A DNA stretch of 64,000 nt from an uncultured Anaeromusa sp. (GCF_963668665.1 NZ_OY764902.1:1553501-1617500); one strand, 5' to 3'; counted from the stretch's first letter, positions 1 to 8,396 are shown. A program made the numbers and translations. Notes: a model not told the origin generated them from the sequence alone.

Positions 1-543
1 TCACTGCGGGCCATCGCGCAAGAGCTGGGAGACGCGCAAATTGCAGCCAATGCGGAAGCTGTCATTCAGACGGAAGAAGCTGCCTACGCGCCGCAAGTGG
101 AAGCCTATCGACAGCATCTGGAAGGGAAAAAAGCGGCGGTATATGTGGGCGGCGGCTTTAAGGCCGTCTCACTGATTCGGCAGTTCCGAGAAGTCGGCAT
201 GGAAGTGGTTATGGTGGGCAGCCAGACTGGACGCAAAGAGGAATACGCGCTGATGAATGACTTAGTCCAAGAAGGCGCGGTCATCTTAGATGATGCCAAT
301 CCGGCGGAGTTGGAGCGCTTTTTACTCGAACAAGGCGCCGATCTTCTGGTTGGGGGCGTAAAAGAACGTCCTTTGGCCTACAAGCTGGGGCGGGCGTTTT
401 TGGATCATAATCATGATCGCAAGCATCCTCTCAGCGGCTATGTGGGGGCGCTGAATTTTGCCAAGGAAGTGTACTCTTCCATCTGTTCGCCGGTTTGGCG
501 GCACTTGGGCGAGGCGCCGTGGCTGAAGAAAGGCGGTGTGTAG
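1..543 (+). CDS. nifE: Nitrogenase cofactor scaffold NifE, C-terminal part (5' truncated by window edge)
   Basis: The reading frame is open from base 1 and ends at TAG 541-543, giving the last 180 residues; the start lies outside the window. NifE pairs with NifN as the alpha2beta2 scaffold on which the NifB product matures into FeMo-cofactor. The visible part is the last Rossmann-like domain, with VGGGFKAVSL, GMEVVMVGSQTG, DLLVGGVKERPLAYKLG and FLDHNHDRKHPLSGY followed by NFAKEVYSSICSPVW, all typical of clostridial NifE rather than NifD. The next gene, nifN, starts 2 nt after the stop, so the two are translationally close. Identity rests on these motifs plus the nifN-nifB context. Confidence 0.93.
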   Translation, partial: SLRAIAQELGDAQIAANAEAVIQTEEAAYAPQVEAYRQHLEGKKAAVYVGGGFKAVSLIRQFREVGMEVVMVGSQTGRKEEYALMNDLVQEGAVILDDANPAELERFLLEQGADLLVGGVKERPLAYKLGRAFLDHNHDRKHPLSGYVGALNFAKEVYSSICSPVWRHLGEAPWLKKGGV

Positions 544-544
544 C

Positions 545-1942
545 ATGGTGATGCGCAGCCGCAATGTCAATGAAAATCCCTGCAACATGTGCATGCCTAT
601 GGGCGGCATTTTAGCCTTGAAGGGCATTGAAAAAGCAATGGTGATTGTGCATGGCTCCCAAGGCTGCAGTACGTATATGCGGCGTCATATCGCCGAACAC
701 TATAATGAGCCCATTGACGTAGGCTCTTCCTCTTTGAACGAAAAAGGCACTGTGTATGGCGGCGAAGGCCAGCTCAAGCAGGCTATCGACAATATTTGCG
801 CCGTCTATCATCCCGAGGTAGTCGGCATCGTTACCACCTGCTTGGCGGAAACCATTGGCGAGGATGTAAAGCGTATCGCTGAAGAATATATGCAAAGTCA
901 CTCGCAAGCGGGGGTGGCGTTGGTAGCGGCATCTACGCCTGGTTACGGAGATAGTTTCGGTGAAGGATATCATCGGACCTTACGAGCGGTGGTAGAGACG
1001 TTGGCGACAGACGAAGTCAGACACGACGGAATCAATATTATCAGCGCGCTTCTCAGCCCGGCGGACATTCGCTGGATCAAAGGACTGTTAGAGTCTATGG
1101 GGGTTTCCTATACGTTTTTGCCGGATATCTCCGAGACGCTGGACAAGCCTTATTTGAAGGAGTACCGCAAGCTAGGGACGGGCGGGACCTCGCTCAAGGA
1201 TATCCGAGGCATGGGCGGAGCGAAAGCGACGCTGCAATTGGGCTGTACCGTAAAAAACGCTTTTTCGGCAGGCATGTATTTAGAAGAGCATTTTGGCGTT
1301 CCTTGCTATACCTTGCCTTTGCCGATTGGCCTAGAAAATACCGATTTATTCTTGGCGACGCTGCAGGAAGTCAGTGGTAAAGAGATACCGCAAGCGTTGG
1401 AGCAGCAACGAGGTCGTCTGCAAGACGCCATGGTAGACAGTCACAAGTACAATTTTGCCGGGCGCTGCGCTATTTACGGCGAGCCGGACATGGTCTACGC
1501 GGTGACCGCCTTGTGTTTGGAAAACGGTCTTTTACCGGTGCTTGCCGCAACCGGCAGCCGAGGCAGTCGCTTAGTGCCGCTGTTGGAGAAAAAACTGGCG
1601 GAGTTTCGGGAAACGCCGCAGCTGTTGGCGGGGGCCGACTTCGTCTCTATTCGCCAGGCTGTAGAAGAACGGCAGGTCAATTTGGTTATCGGTTCATCCG
1701 AAGGCCGTTATTTAGAAGAACGCTGTGGCATCCCGCTGGTACGGTTGGGCTTTCCTATTTTGGACCGCGTGGGCGGCGCCAGACAACTTTCAGTCGGCTA
1801 TGAGGGGACGGTGCTTTTGCTGGATCGACTAACGAATGCGCTTCTGGATCATAAGCACAAACACTACCGCAAAGCGATGGAAGATGCTTTTTGGCGGCCG
1901 GAAGAAGCGAATAATACAAGCGCTGACGATAGGCGTATTTGA
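545..1942 (+). CDS. nifN: Nitrogenase cofactor scaffold NifN
   Basis: 465 residues, second subunit of the NifEN scaffold for FeMo-cofactor maturation in the cytoplasm. It has the NifK/NifN-type N-terminus (ENPCNMCMPMGG, then HGSQGCSTYMRRH), NEKGTVYGGEGQL and a late LGFPILDRVGGARQLSVGYEG block. The cysteines of NPCNMC and of GSQGC match positions of cluster ligands in the family. ATG 545 is chosen because AAAGG sits about 12 nt upstream inside the end of nifE; GTG 536 and ATG 551 are in-frame alternatives. It is not fused to NifB, which follows 16 nt later. It is the only NifK/NifN-like gene visible, so nifK is presumably upstream of the window. Confidence 0.95.
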   Translation: MVMRSRNVNENPCNMCMPMGGILALKGIEKAMVIVHGSQGCSTYMRRHIAEHYNEPIDVGSSSLNEKGTVYGGEGQLKQAIDNICAVYHPEVVGIVTTCLAETIGEDVKRIAEEYMQSHSQAGVALVAASTPGYGDSFGEGYHRTLRAVVETLATDEVRHDGINIISALLSPADIRWIKGLLESMGVSYTFLPDISETLDKPYLKEYRKLGTGGTSLKDIRGMGGAKATLQLGCTVKNAFSAGMYLEEHFGVPCYTLPLPIGLENTDLFLATLQEVSGKEIPQALEQQRGRLQDAMVDSHKYNFAGRCAIYGEPDMVYAVTALCLENGLLPVLAATGSRGSRLVPLLEKKLAEFRETPQLLAGADFVSIRQAVEERQVNLVIGSSEGRYLEERCGIPLVRLGFPILDRVGGARQLSVGYEGTVLLLDRLTNALLDHKHKHYRKAMEDAFWRPEEANNTSADDRRI

Positions 1943-1958
1943 GAAGGAGGCGGGCCTC

Positions 1959-3227
1959 ATGAGCTGTCAATCTGAATCCTGTATGTACGAGGGCATGTCG
2001 CCGGAACTGGCTGCCAGTACCGCAAAACATCCCTGTTATTCCTTTGAAGCGCATCACCAATATGCGCGCATGCACCTGCCGGTAGCGCCTGCCTGCAATA
2101 TCAGCTGCAACTACTGCAATCGGAAGTTCGACTGTGTCAATGAAAGCCGTCCTGGTGTAACCAGCGAAGTGCTGTCTCCTGAAGAAGCGCTGGAAAAATT
2201 TCTCTGGGTGAAGCGGGAAATGCCGAAGCTGAGCGTTGTCGGCATTGCCGGACCGGGAGACGCTTTAGCCAATTGGCCGGCTGTATCTAAGACGCTGCGC
2301 GCCATTCGGGCAGTGGATGAAAACGTGGTTTTTTGTGTATCCACTAACGGGTTGATGCTGCCAGTATACGCGGATGAGCTGTTGGAACTGGGCGTGCGTC
2401 ACATTACGGTGACGATGAATGCGCTGGACCCGGCAGTGGGGGCTAAACTGTATCGCCATGTGTTATATGAAAACAAAGTGCTTCGCGGCGAAGAGGCGGC
2501 CAAACGTCTTTTGGAGAATCAGCAGGCCGGCATTGCCCGTCTGACAGCGGCGGGCGCTTTAGTGAAAATAAATACTGTCATGGTTCCTGGGGTGAATGAA
2601 GCGCATATTCCTGAGGTAGTGAAAAAAGCCAAAGAGTTGGGGGCGTTCGTGAGCAACATCATGCCTCTGATTCCTGCGCCTGGGAGCGCCTTTGAAAATC
2701 TGCCGCAAACCAATCGGCGCGATTTGGACGCCTTGCGCGAGCGCTGTCAGATCGATTTGCGGCAGATGCGTCATTGTCAGCAGTGTCGAGCCGATGCGAT
2801 TGGGCTTTTGACGCAGGACGAATCGGCGCGCTACCGGTTGCACGAGCAGCCGCTTCAGCCGGTTGCAGCTTCCGGTGTATACCGTATAGCCGTCACTTCC
2901 AAATGTCAAAAATTAGTGGACATGCATTATGGCCACGCTGAGCAGTTCCACATCTACCAGGTGCGCGGCAAACAGATGAAGTTCTTAGAGACGCGTCCCA
3001 GCCTGCGGTATTGCCGTGGCAAGGATGTTTGCGAAGAAGACGATACGCACAAGGGGAGCTTGGTGCAATTGCTTTCCGATTGTGATGCGGTCTTGACCAT
3101 GCGCATTGGACAGGGCGCTAAAGCGCGGTTGCAGCAGGCGGGCATTGTCAGTGTCGAATCGTGCAACAGCGTTGATGAGGGGTTGTTGTTTGCAGCGGAG
3201 TGCTTGCGGCAGAAGCGGGCCATGTGA
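1959..3227 (+). CDS. nifB: FeMo-cofactor biosynthesis radical SAM protein NifB with C-terminal NifX-like domain
   Basis: 422 residues. NifB fuses two [4Fe-4S] clusters and inserts the central carbide to make NifB-co, the precursor of all nitrogenase cofactors. The radical SAM motif CxxxCxxC is at residues 46, 50 and 53 (ACNISCNYCNRKFDC), preceded by the family motif HHQYARMHLPVAP. A second cysteine group (CQQCRADAIG) closes the barrel. From about residue 306 to the end is a dinitrogenase iron-molybdenum cofactor-binding (NifX/NafY-like) domain starting RIAVTSKCQKLVDMHYGHA. ATG 1959 has a strong AAGGAGG 9 nt upstream; the frame is open further upstream but that stretch overlaps nifN. The stop is followed after 4 nt by a 161-bp hairpin repeat. 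Confidence 0.97.
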   Translation: MSCQSESCMYEGMSPELAASTAKHPCYSFEAHHQYARMHLPVAPACNISCNYCNRKFDCVNESRPGVTSEVLSPEEALEKFLWVKREMPKLSVVGIAGPGDALANWPAVSKTLRAIRAVDENVVFCVSTNGLMLPVYADELLELGVRHITVTMNALDPAVGAKLYRHVLYENKVLRGEEAAKRLLENQQAGIARLTAAGALVKINTVMVPGVNEAHIPEVVKKAKELGAFVSNIMPLIPAPGSAFENLPQTNRRDLDALRERCQIDLRQMRHCQQCRADAIGLLTQDESARYRLHEQPLQPVAASGVYRIAVTSKCQKLVDMHYGHAEQFHIYQVRGKQMKFLETRPSLRYCRGKDVCEEDDTHKGSLVQLLSDCDAVLTMRIGQGAKARLQQAGIVSVESCNSVDEGLLFAAECLRQKRAM

Positions 3228-3231
3228 TTTT

Positions 3232-3392
3232 GGGAAGCTGCCTCTTTCTTCACTGCTTGCGCCAAAATGGTCTTTTTTCCGCCAGACGTCGTCAGAAAGC
3301 CTCGGCAGAGCGCCGCTATGCCTGCGTTTTCTTTCTCGTTTGACGAAAAAAATTCCTATTTTCGCGGAGCGTTCATTCAATCGACAACTTCC
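3232..3392. repeat. Long hairpin repeat, family A copy 1
   Basis: A 161-bp imperfect inverted repeat beginning 4 nt after the nifB stop. The outer arm starts GGGAAGCTG and closes with CAACTTCC; the inner hairpin is at 3294-3332 (AGAAAGCCTCGGCAGAGC against GCTATGCCTGCGTTTTCT), with T-rich and A-rich arms between. The same architecture and length recur at 10372-10530, 54302-54462 and 55796-55955. Together with the C repeat at 3423-3466 it fills the 300-bp gap between nifB and the ferredoxin gene. No coding signal is convincing here. Confidence 0.75.
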
Positions 3393-3422
3393 TGGAGTAG
3401 TTTTGCGGGGTGCTGTCGTGAC

Positions 3423-3466
3423 TCTCCTGCGTACCCTCCCTTTACTCCCTATACTCTTGTTTAAAA
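3423..3466 (-). repeat. Short interspersed repeat C, inverted after hairpin A
   Basis: Read on the minus strand it starts TTTTAAACAAGAGT, has AGTAAAGGGAGGGTACGC and ends AGGAG. It matches the other C repeats in this window. It lies 30 bp after hairpin A1, in the polarity opposite to nifB. Confidence 0.7.
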
Positions 3467-3527
3467 TATGCGTATCTCATAAAGCCGTTTTCTTATAAAA
3501 AATGCAAAACTAGAAAGGGGTCTGGCA

Positions 3528-3833
3528 ATGGAAAAACCGAAAAAGCATGTATTTATTTGTACCAGCTCTCGTATGACGGGGCAGCAGAAAGGATTTTGTC
3601 ATACGAAGGGCGCGGTGGATTTGGTTAATGCCTTTATGGAAGCCATTGAAGAGGCGGATTTGGAGGGCGTTTTCGTTTCCAATACAGGCTGTTTTGGCCT
3701 TTGTGAAGAGGGACCGGTCGTGGTGGTTTATCCGGATAATGTTTGGTATGGCAAAGTAAGTGAAGACGATGTGACGGAAATCGTGGAAGAACATTTGGCG
3801 GAGGGGCGCATAGTGGAACGCTTGGCGCTTTAA
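3528..3833 (+). CDS. [2Fe-2S] ferredoxin, thioredoxin-fold (clostridial nif-linked type)
   Basis: 101 residues, soluble electron carrier. It resembles the thioredoxin-like [2Fe-2S] ferredoxin of Clostridium pasteurianum and the FeSII/HoxE family. Candidate ligands are Cys11 (FICTSS), Cys24 (GFCHTKG), Cys55 and Cys59 (NTGCFGLCEEGP); the non-ligand cysteine of the CTSC motif in C. pasteurianum is serine here. VVVVYPDNVWYGKV is the conserved C-terminal strand. ATG 3528 has GAAAGGGG about 9 nt upstream. Its place between nifB and nifV suggests a role in electron delivery to nitrogenase or cofactor assembly (inference). Confidence 0.88.
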   Translation: MEKPKKHVFICTSSRMTGQQKGFCHTKGAVDLVNAFMEAIEEADLEGVFVSNTGCFGLCEEGPVVVVYPDNVWYGKVSEDDVTEIVEEHLAEGRIVERLAL

Positions 3834-3876
3834 AGAGTGAGTAACGTACTAGCTTCTTGGAAAGAAGGTGTGGAAG

Positions 3877-4494
3877 ATGGCGAAAGAAATTGCCGTGCTG
3901 ACAGCGGTTGACGGACAAACGGCCCCCATGGATCAAGGCGGCTTGTTGCGCGTTTATCGCCGGCAAGAAGGAGGCTGGCAAGAAGAGCGCTCCATGCCGC
4001 TTTTGATGGCGGCGGGTGGCGGTCTGGCGGGATTGCGTAAGCAATTGGCGGCGATGGTGGAGTTTTTGGCGGGCTGTCGAATTGTAGTGGCTTCAACCAT
4101 TACAGGCGTTCCTTACTATGAACTGGAGAAAGCAGGCTGCTCTCTTTGGGAGATGCAAGGGGCACCGTTGGATTTGCTGAACGAGGTGCTGGCAGGCGAA
4201 GAAGAACAGGCGGTCAAACCGGCGGTCGAGACCGTCTCGCTGCCCACTCCCGAGGAGTTGGGAGAGGGCCGTTACCGTATTTCCATCTGTGAGGTACAGC
4301 GAGCCAGTGGCGGTATTACCTCTAAGCAGGTACTGCAGCCGTGGCTGCAAGGGCGAAACTTTGCTTCGCTGGAAATTTTGTGCACTCATGTGCCGCCATG
4401 GCTGGAGTGTGAGTGGCAAAGCGGCGGCGCCTTTGCAGGCGTTAAAGAGAAGCTGCCTTCAGGGGAGTGGAAAGTGTTTTTGCAAGGTAAATAG
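3877..4494 (+). CDS. AnfO-like nitrogenase accessory protein
   Basis: 205 residues, recognised as the AnfO family by the N-terminal block MAKEIAVLTAVDG, the middle block GCRIVVASTITGVPYYELEKAGCSLWEM (seen in two parts) and the late CEVQRASGGITSKQVLQPWL. AnfO was named from Fe-only nitrogenase clusters, where its job is not firmly established. Here it sits in a molybdenum-type nif cluster beside nifB and nifV. ATG 3877 is preferred over GTG 3868 because AGAAGG lies 8 nt before it. It is 43 nt after the ferredoxin and 36 nt before nifV-omega, so it is likely co-transcribed. Confidence 0.75.
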   Translation: MAKEIAVLTAVDGQTAPMDQGGLLRVYRRQEGGWQEERSMPLLMAAGGGLAGLRKQLAAMVEFLAGCRIVVASTITGVPYYELEKAGCSLWEMQGAPLDLLNEVLAGEEEQAVKPAVETVSLPTPEELGEGRYRISICEVQRASGGITSKQVLQPWLQGRNFASLEILCTHVPPWLECEWQSGGAFAGVKEKLPSGEWKVFLQGK

Positions 4495-4530
4495 GACAGA
4501 TAAAATCGGCAGGAGCGGGAAGGTGAGAGC

Positions 4531-5565
4531 ATGGCGCAGGATGTATTGTTTATCGATCAAACGCTGCGCGAAGCAGCGTCGTTAGGGCCTGCGGCGGTGA
4601 GGGCCATCTTAAAAGAAATGAAGCATCTGCAGATTTCTTTATTGGATGTGCCGATGGCGCTAAATAAATCGCTGCCCTTGCGGACGCAGCCGGAGTTTTT
4701 TCGAGCCGTGCTGCCGTTGGAGCAAGGAGCGGCGACAGAGGCGGCGCAACAAGGTTTTCGTCAGGTTCTGTTTTCGTGCTCGTTGCAGCAAGGGTTGCCA
4801 GCACATACGGTAGAAGTGCTGCACGAAGCGAAAATGCAAAAACTGCGAGCGACGCTGCTAGTGGAAGATGCCTCGCTGGCGTCGGACCTTCTGTGGCAGG
4901 CGGTGTTGCCCATGCTCTGCGCTGCCGGTTTAGAAGGACTTGCTTTTAAGGACTCCTCTGCAATATTGCAGCCTTTGCGCTTACAGGAACATTTGGATCT
5001 ATTGCAGCAGCAATGGCCGCAATTAACGCTGGAATTTCACGGTTCCAACCAAAAACAGCTGGCTACAGCGAACGTTTGGGCTGCGTGGCAAGCCGGCGTG
5101 CGCCGCCTTGCCGTTTCCATTGGAGGGAAGAATAACAGCGCTCCATGGGAAGAGGTACTGCTGCTTTTGCGACAGATGGGGGAGCTGGAACTTCCCGTGC
5201 CTGCCAATATGGCCCAACGCAGCCGCTGGCTGTTGCAACTCTTGGGTGAAGAGGTAGCGCCCAACAAAGCGGTTATTGGAGAAAATATTTTTGCGCATGA
5301 ATCAGGCTTGCATGTAGCAGGCGTTGCCAAAGACGCATCTCTTTATGAAGTATTTCCGCCGGAACTGGTAGGGTTAGAGCGAAAAATTGTGCTAGGCAAG
5401 CATTCCGGGACAACCTCGTTGCGCGTAAAATTCAAGGAACTAGGACTGCCTTTCCCCAGTCGGGCGGAAGCCTTGCTGATTAAAATACGCGCCTTGGCGG
5501 TAGCGCGCAAACGGGCTATTTCCGACGAGGAACTGCTGTCCTTGTGGCGGGAGGAAACAGCATGA
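4531..5565 (+). CDS. nifVomega: Homocitrate synthase, omega (C-terminal/regulatory) subunit NifV-omega
   Basis: 344 residues. In clostridia homocitrate synthase, which makes the organic ligand of FeMo-cofactor, is split into omega and alpha chains, and this gene order (omega then alpha) matches. The C-terminus holds the part normally found at the end of one-piece NifV (NIFAHESGLHVAGV, then VLGKHSGTTSL). The N-terminal barrel is present but degenerate: the usual DTTLRDGEQ reads DQTLREAAS and the metal-binding HxHN reads HGSN, so it is probably not catalytic alone. The stop overlaps the ATG of nifV-alpha by 4 nt, suggesting coupled synthesis of a heteromer. Confidence 0.85.
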   Translation: MAQDVLFIDQTLREAASLGPAAVRAILKEMKHLQISLLDVPMALNKSLPLRTQPEFFRAVLPLEQGAATEAAQQGFRQVLFSCSLQQGLPAHTVEVLHEAKMQKLRATLLVEDASLASDLLWQAVLPMLCAAGLEGLAFKDSSAILQPLRLQEHLDLLQQQWPQLTLEFHGSNQKQLATANVWAAWQAGVRRLAVSIGGKNNSAPWEEVLLLLRQMGELELPVPANMAQRSRWLLQLLGEEVAPNKAVIGENIFAHESGLHVAGVAKDASLYEVFPPELVGLERKIVLGKHSGTTSLRVKFKELGLPFPSRAEALLIKIRALAVARKRAISDEELLSLWREETA

Positions 5566-6362
5566 GCGTACGTTTTGTTGATACAACCTTGCGTGACGGG
5601 GAGCAGCAGGCCGGTCTTGCTTTTAGCGCAGCTGACAAGCTGCGCATTGCACATTTGCTGGCTGGCGCTGGCGTTGCGGCTATTGAAGCCGGTACTCCTA
5701 TTATGGGGGCTGCCGAGCAGGAAGCTTTACGCGGCATTGTTCAACAGCGGCTTTCTTGTCCCGTAGTGGCCTGGAATCGCGCCAGGAAAGAGGACATAGA
5801 CGCCTCCGTGGCCTGCGGCTTTGAGTGGGTGCATATTTCCGTTCCTGTTTCGGACTATCATTTGGTGAAAAAAATGCGCCGCAGTCGCTCCTGGCTGCTA
5901 GGGCAGTTGGCGCAAAGTATTCCTTACGCCAAATCTTGGGGCTGCCGGGTGACGGTGGGTGCGGAGGACGCTTCCCGGGCGGACCCGCACTTCTTTTTAG
6001 AGGTGGCGCGCTTAGCAGCGGGGCTGGGAGCGGAACGTATTCGCTACGCCGACACGGTGGGCTGTCTAGAGCCCTTTGGAGTATATGAAAAAATGAAGAC
6101 TCTTGGCGAGTATTGTCCCTTGCCGATTGAATTTCATGGACATAACGATTTTGGACTGGCTGTGGCCAATACGCTGGCGGCCATTGAAGCGGGCATTGAA
6201 TGGGTAAGCGTCACGGTAGGCGGCATTGGCGAGCGGGCGGGGAATGCTTCGCTGGAAGGAGTGCAAGAAGCGTTGACTCTTGCGACGGCGCAGAAAAGCA
6301 GTATGAAAGCGGATTTGCTGCCGGCCTTGCGCGGTGAGGTGCAATTAGCCTGCGGGAGCTAG
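5562..6362 (+). CDS. nifValpha: Homocitrate synthase, alpha (catalytic) subunit NifV-alpha
   Basis: 266 residues, the HMGL-like TIM barrel that condenses acetyl-CoA and 2-oxoglutarate to homocitrate. It keeps the catalytic start DTTLRDGEQQAG, the metal-binding HGHNDFGLA and GGIGERAGNASLE, and stops just after the barrel, so it lacks the C-terminal region supplied by the omega chain. ATG 5562 overlaps the omega stop (ATGA) and has GGGAGG about 7 nt upstream; GTG 5544 is an alternative. It appears to be the last gene of the nif operon; a C repeat begins 14 nt after its stop and no classical T-tract hairpin was seen. Confidence 0.9.
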   Translation: MSVRFVDTTLRDGEQQAGLAFSAADKLRIAHLLAGAGVAAIEAGTPIMGAAEQEALRGIVQQRLSCPVVAWNRARKEDIDASVACGFEWVHISVPVSDYHLVKKMRRSRSWLLGQLAQSIPYAKSWGCRVTVGAEDASRADPHFFLEVARLAAGLGAERIRYADTVGCLEPFGVYEKMKTLGEYCPLPIEFHGHNDFGLAVANTLAAIEAGIEWVSVTVGGIGERAGNASLEGVQEALTLATAQKSSMKADLLPALRGEVQLACGS

Positions 6363-6375
6363 AAAGAACGAAGGA

Positions 6376-6415
6376 TTGAACAAGAGAATCAGAGTCACGT
6401 GAGGGTACGCAGGAG
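6376..6415 (+). repeat. Short interspersed repeat C after nifV-alpha
   Basis: Begins TTGAACAAGAGAATCAGAGT 14 nt after the stop codon, continues with CACGTGAGGGTACGC and ends AGGAG. Same polarity as the gene it follows. A fragment resembling the arm of hairpin A (CGGAACGCTCATTAAA) follows near 6444. Confidence 0.75.
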
Positions 6416-6584
6416 AAGGAATAAAACGGTTTTAAAGTCCTGGCGGAACGCTCATTAAAGCTGCGGTTCCCTGGGGAAAATATGAGGATTATTCTCGCGA
6501 CTCTTGTTCCATCTTTCTTCTGTTGTCTTCTGGCGCGGAAGTCTGTGATAGAATAAAGGAAAAGAGGGAGCGGAGGCGAGAGCA

Positions 6585-7436
6585 TTGACAGATCTGAGCA
6601 AGGAGCGCATAAAATTTTGGCGTCCTCGGCAACTGCCGCAGGTGGAACTGCTGCATGCCTCCTATGTTAAGCAGTCTTTCTCCCGCCATTTTCACGATGG
6701 TTTTGCTTTGGGCGTAGTAGAGCAGGGGGCGCTGCGCTTTTCCTACAGGGGCGAACGCTTGACGGCTTTTCCCGGCTGCGTCAACTTAGTTATTCCCGGC
6801 GAGGCTCATGATGGCGAAGCCGCTGGCGCGGATGGCTGGACGTATCGCATGTTTTATCTGGATAATGCCGTAATGGAGCGCGCGGTGTTCGAACTGTCCG
6901 GTAAAGAAAAGCAACTGCCCTTTATTGCCGCTGGCGTGCTGGAAGATACCGCGCTCGCCTTCGCTATCGCTAGGTTGCATCAACAGCTAGAAACGGATGA
7001 ACTGCCCCTTTTGGAACAGCAAAGCCGTCTGCTTTCGCTTCTGACGATGTTCATCGCTCGCTATGGAGAAAAACGGAGCCAACGAAACTGGGCAGCCGAT
7101 GCGAAGGCCGTTACGATGGTGAAAGACTATCTTGAGGCTATGTATGCGAGCAATGTTTCCTTAGAAGAATTGTCCCTCCTTTGCGGTCTGAGTTCATTTC
7201 ATATGCTGCGCCAGTTCCGGGCTGCCGTGGGAGTTCCTCCCCATGCGTATCTTAAGCAAGTGCGGGTACGTCAAGCGAAGAGCCTTTTGCGGCAAGGGCT
7301 GCCTTTAGCCTATGTGGCGCAGGAAACCGGTTTTGCCGATCAATGTCATTTTTCTAGGCAGTTCAAGCAGATCGCCGGCGTCAGTCCGAAACAATACAGC
7401 AAGAACGTGCAAGAAAAAATCTCCTCTACGCGTTAG
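6585..7436 (+). CDS. AraC-family transcriptional regulator
   Basis: 283 residues. The N-terminal cupin-type sensor domain (about 1-160) has SRHFHDGFALGVVEQG and PGEAHDGEA; the C-terminal AraC double helix-turn-helix (about 180-280) has LEELSLLCGLSSFHMLRQFRA and ETGFADQCHFSRQFKQIAGVSP. It starts at TTG 6585, with a purine-rich GGAGCGGAGG upstream; no nearer ATG is in frame. It is 28 nt ahead of the B3/B4-domain gene and probably co-transcribed. The effector is unknown. Confidence 0.88.
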   Translation: MTDLSKERIKFWRPRQLPQVELLHASYVKQSFSRHFHDGFALGVVEQGALRFSYRGERLTAFPGCVNLVIPGEAHDGEAAGADGWTYRMFYLDNAVMERAVFELSGKEKQLPFIAAGVLEDTALAFAIARLHQQLETDELPLLEQQSRLLSLLTMFIARYGEKRSQRNWAADAKAVTMVKDYLEAMYASNVSLEELSLLCGLSSFHMLRQFRAAVGVPPHAYLKQVRVRQAKSLLRQGLPLAYVAQETGFADQCHFSRQFKQIAGVSPKQYSKNVQEKISSTR

Positions 7437-7464
7437 CATAAAATACGAGGGGAGATGAAAGTGT

Positions 7465-8130
7465 ATGTTGGTAGTAACGGAGAATTGGCGTCGCCAGTAT
7501 GCAGGTGCTTCCATGGGACTATTGGTGGTGGAAAATGCGCAGTGTTTAGGGCGTTCTGAAGCGCTGGAACAGCAGCGGCGGCAAGTGGAAAAAGAGTTGC
7601 GGGAGGCCTTTGGGTCCAAAGAGGAATTGGATGCTTCGGCCGTGTTGGCGGCTTATAGCCAATACTATAAGCAATTCAAAAAAACGTATCATGTGCGGCA
7701 GCAATTAGAATCGGTGATTTTCAAAGGGAAAAGCATCCCGTCCGTGACGCCTTTGGTGGAAGCTATGTTTATGGCGGAATTGAAAAATGGCCTCCTTACG
7801 GCAGGCCATGATTTGGAGCAGGTACAAGGTTTGCTGACGCTGGATGCGGCGTCAGCAGATGAATCGTATGTGTTGCTCAATGGCAAGGAACAGACGCTAA
7901 AGGCGCAGGACATGTTTTTGCGAGACGAGGCGGAGGTTCTCTCCAGTATTATCTATGGGCCGGACAGAAGGACCTGCATAGGCCCAGAGACGAAGCGCGC
8001 TGTTTTCACCGTGTATGCGCCAAGCGGTATTTCCCGGGAGGCGGTGGAACAGCACTTGGAGGATATTTACAGCTATGTAAGATTGGCGGCGCCGCAAGCG
8101 TTGCGAAGAGAACGAAAAGTATATGAATAA
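7465..8130 (+). CDS. B3/B4 tRNA-binding-domain protein (COG3382-like)
   Basis: 221 residues. The region from about residue 75 to 205 resembles the B3/B4 domain of the phenylalanyl-tRNA synthetase beta chain as found in stand-alone proteins: GKSIPSVTPLVEAMFMAEL, the acidic DRRTCIGPETKRAVFTVY end, and LSSIIYGP. Stand-alone B3/B4 proteins are thought to act on mischarged tRNA or free amino acids, but this one cannot be assigned a substrate. The ATG at 7465 follows GAGGGGAG. A strong terminator begins at the stop codon, so it ends the AraC transcription unit. Confidence 0.75.
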   Translation: MLVVTENWRRQYAGASMGLLVVENAQCLGRSEALEQQRRQVEKELREAFGSKEELDASAVLAAYSQYYKQFKKTYHVRQQLESVIFKGKSIPSVTPLVEAMFMAELKNGLLTAGHDLEQVQGLLTLDAASADESYVLLNGKEQTLKAQDMFLRDEAEVLSSIIYGPDRRTCIGPETKRAVFTVYAPSGISREAVEQHLEDIYSYVRLAAPQALRRERKVYE

Positions 8131-8173
8131 AACAAGCCCTGGTCAGTAATGGTACTGGTCGGGGCTTGTTTTT
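8131..8173 (+). terminator. Rho-independent terminator after the B3/B4 gene
   Basis: The stem AACAAGCCCTGGTCAGTA pairs with TACTGGTCGGGGCTTGTT around an ATGG loop, followed by a run of T. Confidence 0.92.
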
Positions 8174-8180
8174 GTTTCTA

Positions 8181-8340
8181 TACCAGAATTTATAAGTTTT
8201 TACGGCTGAAAAACCTAGGGTTATCAAGGGCTAGGAGTTTCTGGGTAAACGGCGGTATAACTGTATTTGAGACAAGCTTTACGCTTGCGGATTTCTCAAA
8301 AAAAGGAAATGCAACAGTTGTGTCGAAGAAATAAAAAATA
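8181..8340. repeat. Leader module plus left end of hairpin repeat B
   Basis: ACCAGAATTTATAAGTTTTT and GGCTGAAAAACCTAGGGTTA are shared almost exactly with 27440-27500. They are followed by the left terminus of family B (ACTGTATTTGAGACAAG) at 8260-8276. The right half of B is missing, so this is a truncated copy. It fills most of the gap between the terminator and the SAP-domain gene; a GTG start with AAAGGAGGA lies just beyond. Confidence 0.7.
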
Positions 8341-8396
8341 GCCCTGGGAAGTGTACTGTTGGCAAGGGGTTCTCTTTGGTTAAAGGAGGAGTTTCG

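Noticed and set aside
3106..3498. Open frames across the nifB end and the following gap (also 8149-8334, 27366-27581, 45257-45737)
   Set aside because: They lie in repeats A, B or C, and their residues reflect repeat sequence rather than a protein.
4531..5565. NifV-omega as isopropylmalate synthase
   Set aside because: Catalytic and metal residues are missing, and the gene overlaps nifV-alpha inside the nif cluster.
1..6362. Alternative (vanadium or iron-only) nitrogenase cluster because of the AnfO-like gene
   Set aside because: nifE, nifN and nifB are of the molybdenum type, and no anf or vnf structural gene is in the window.
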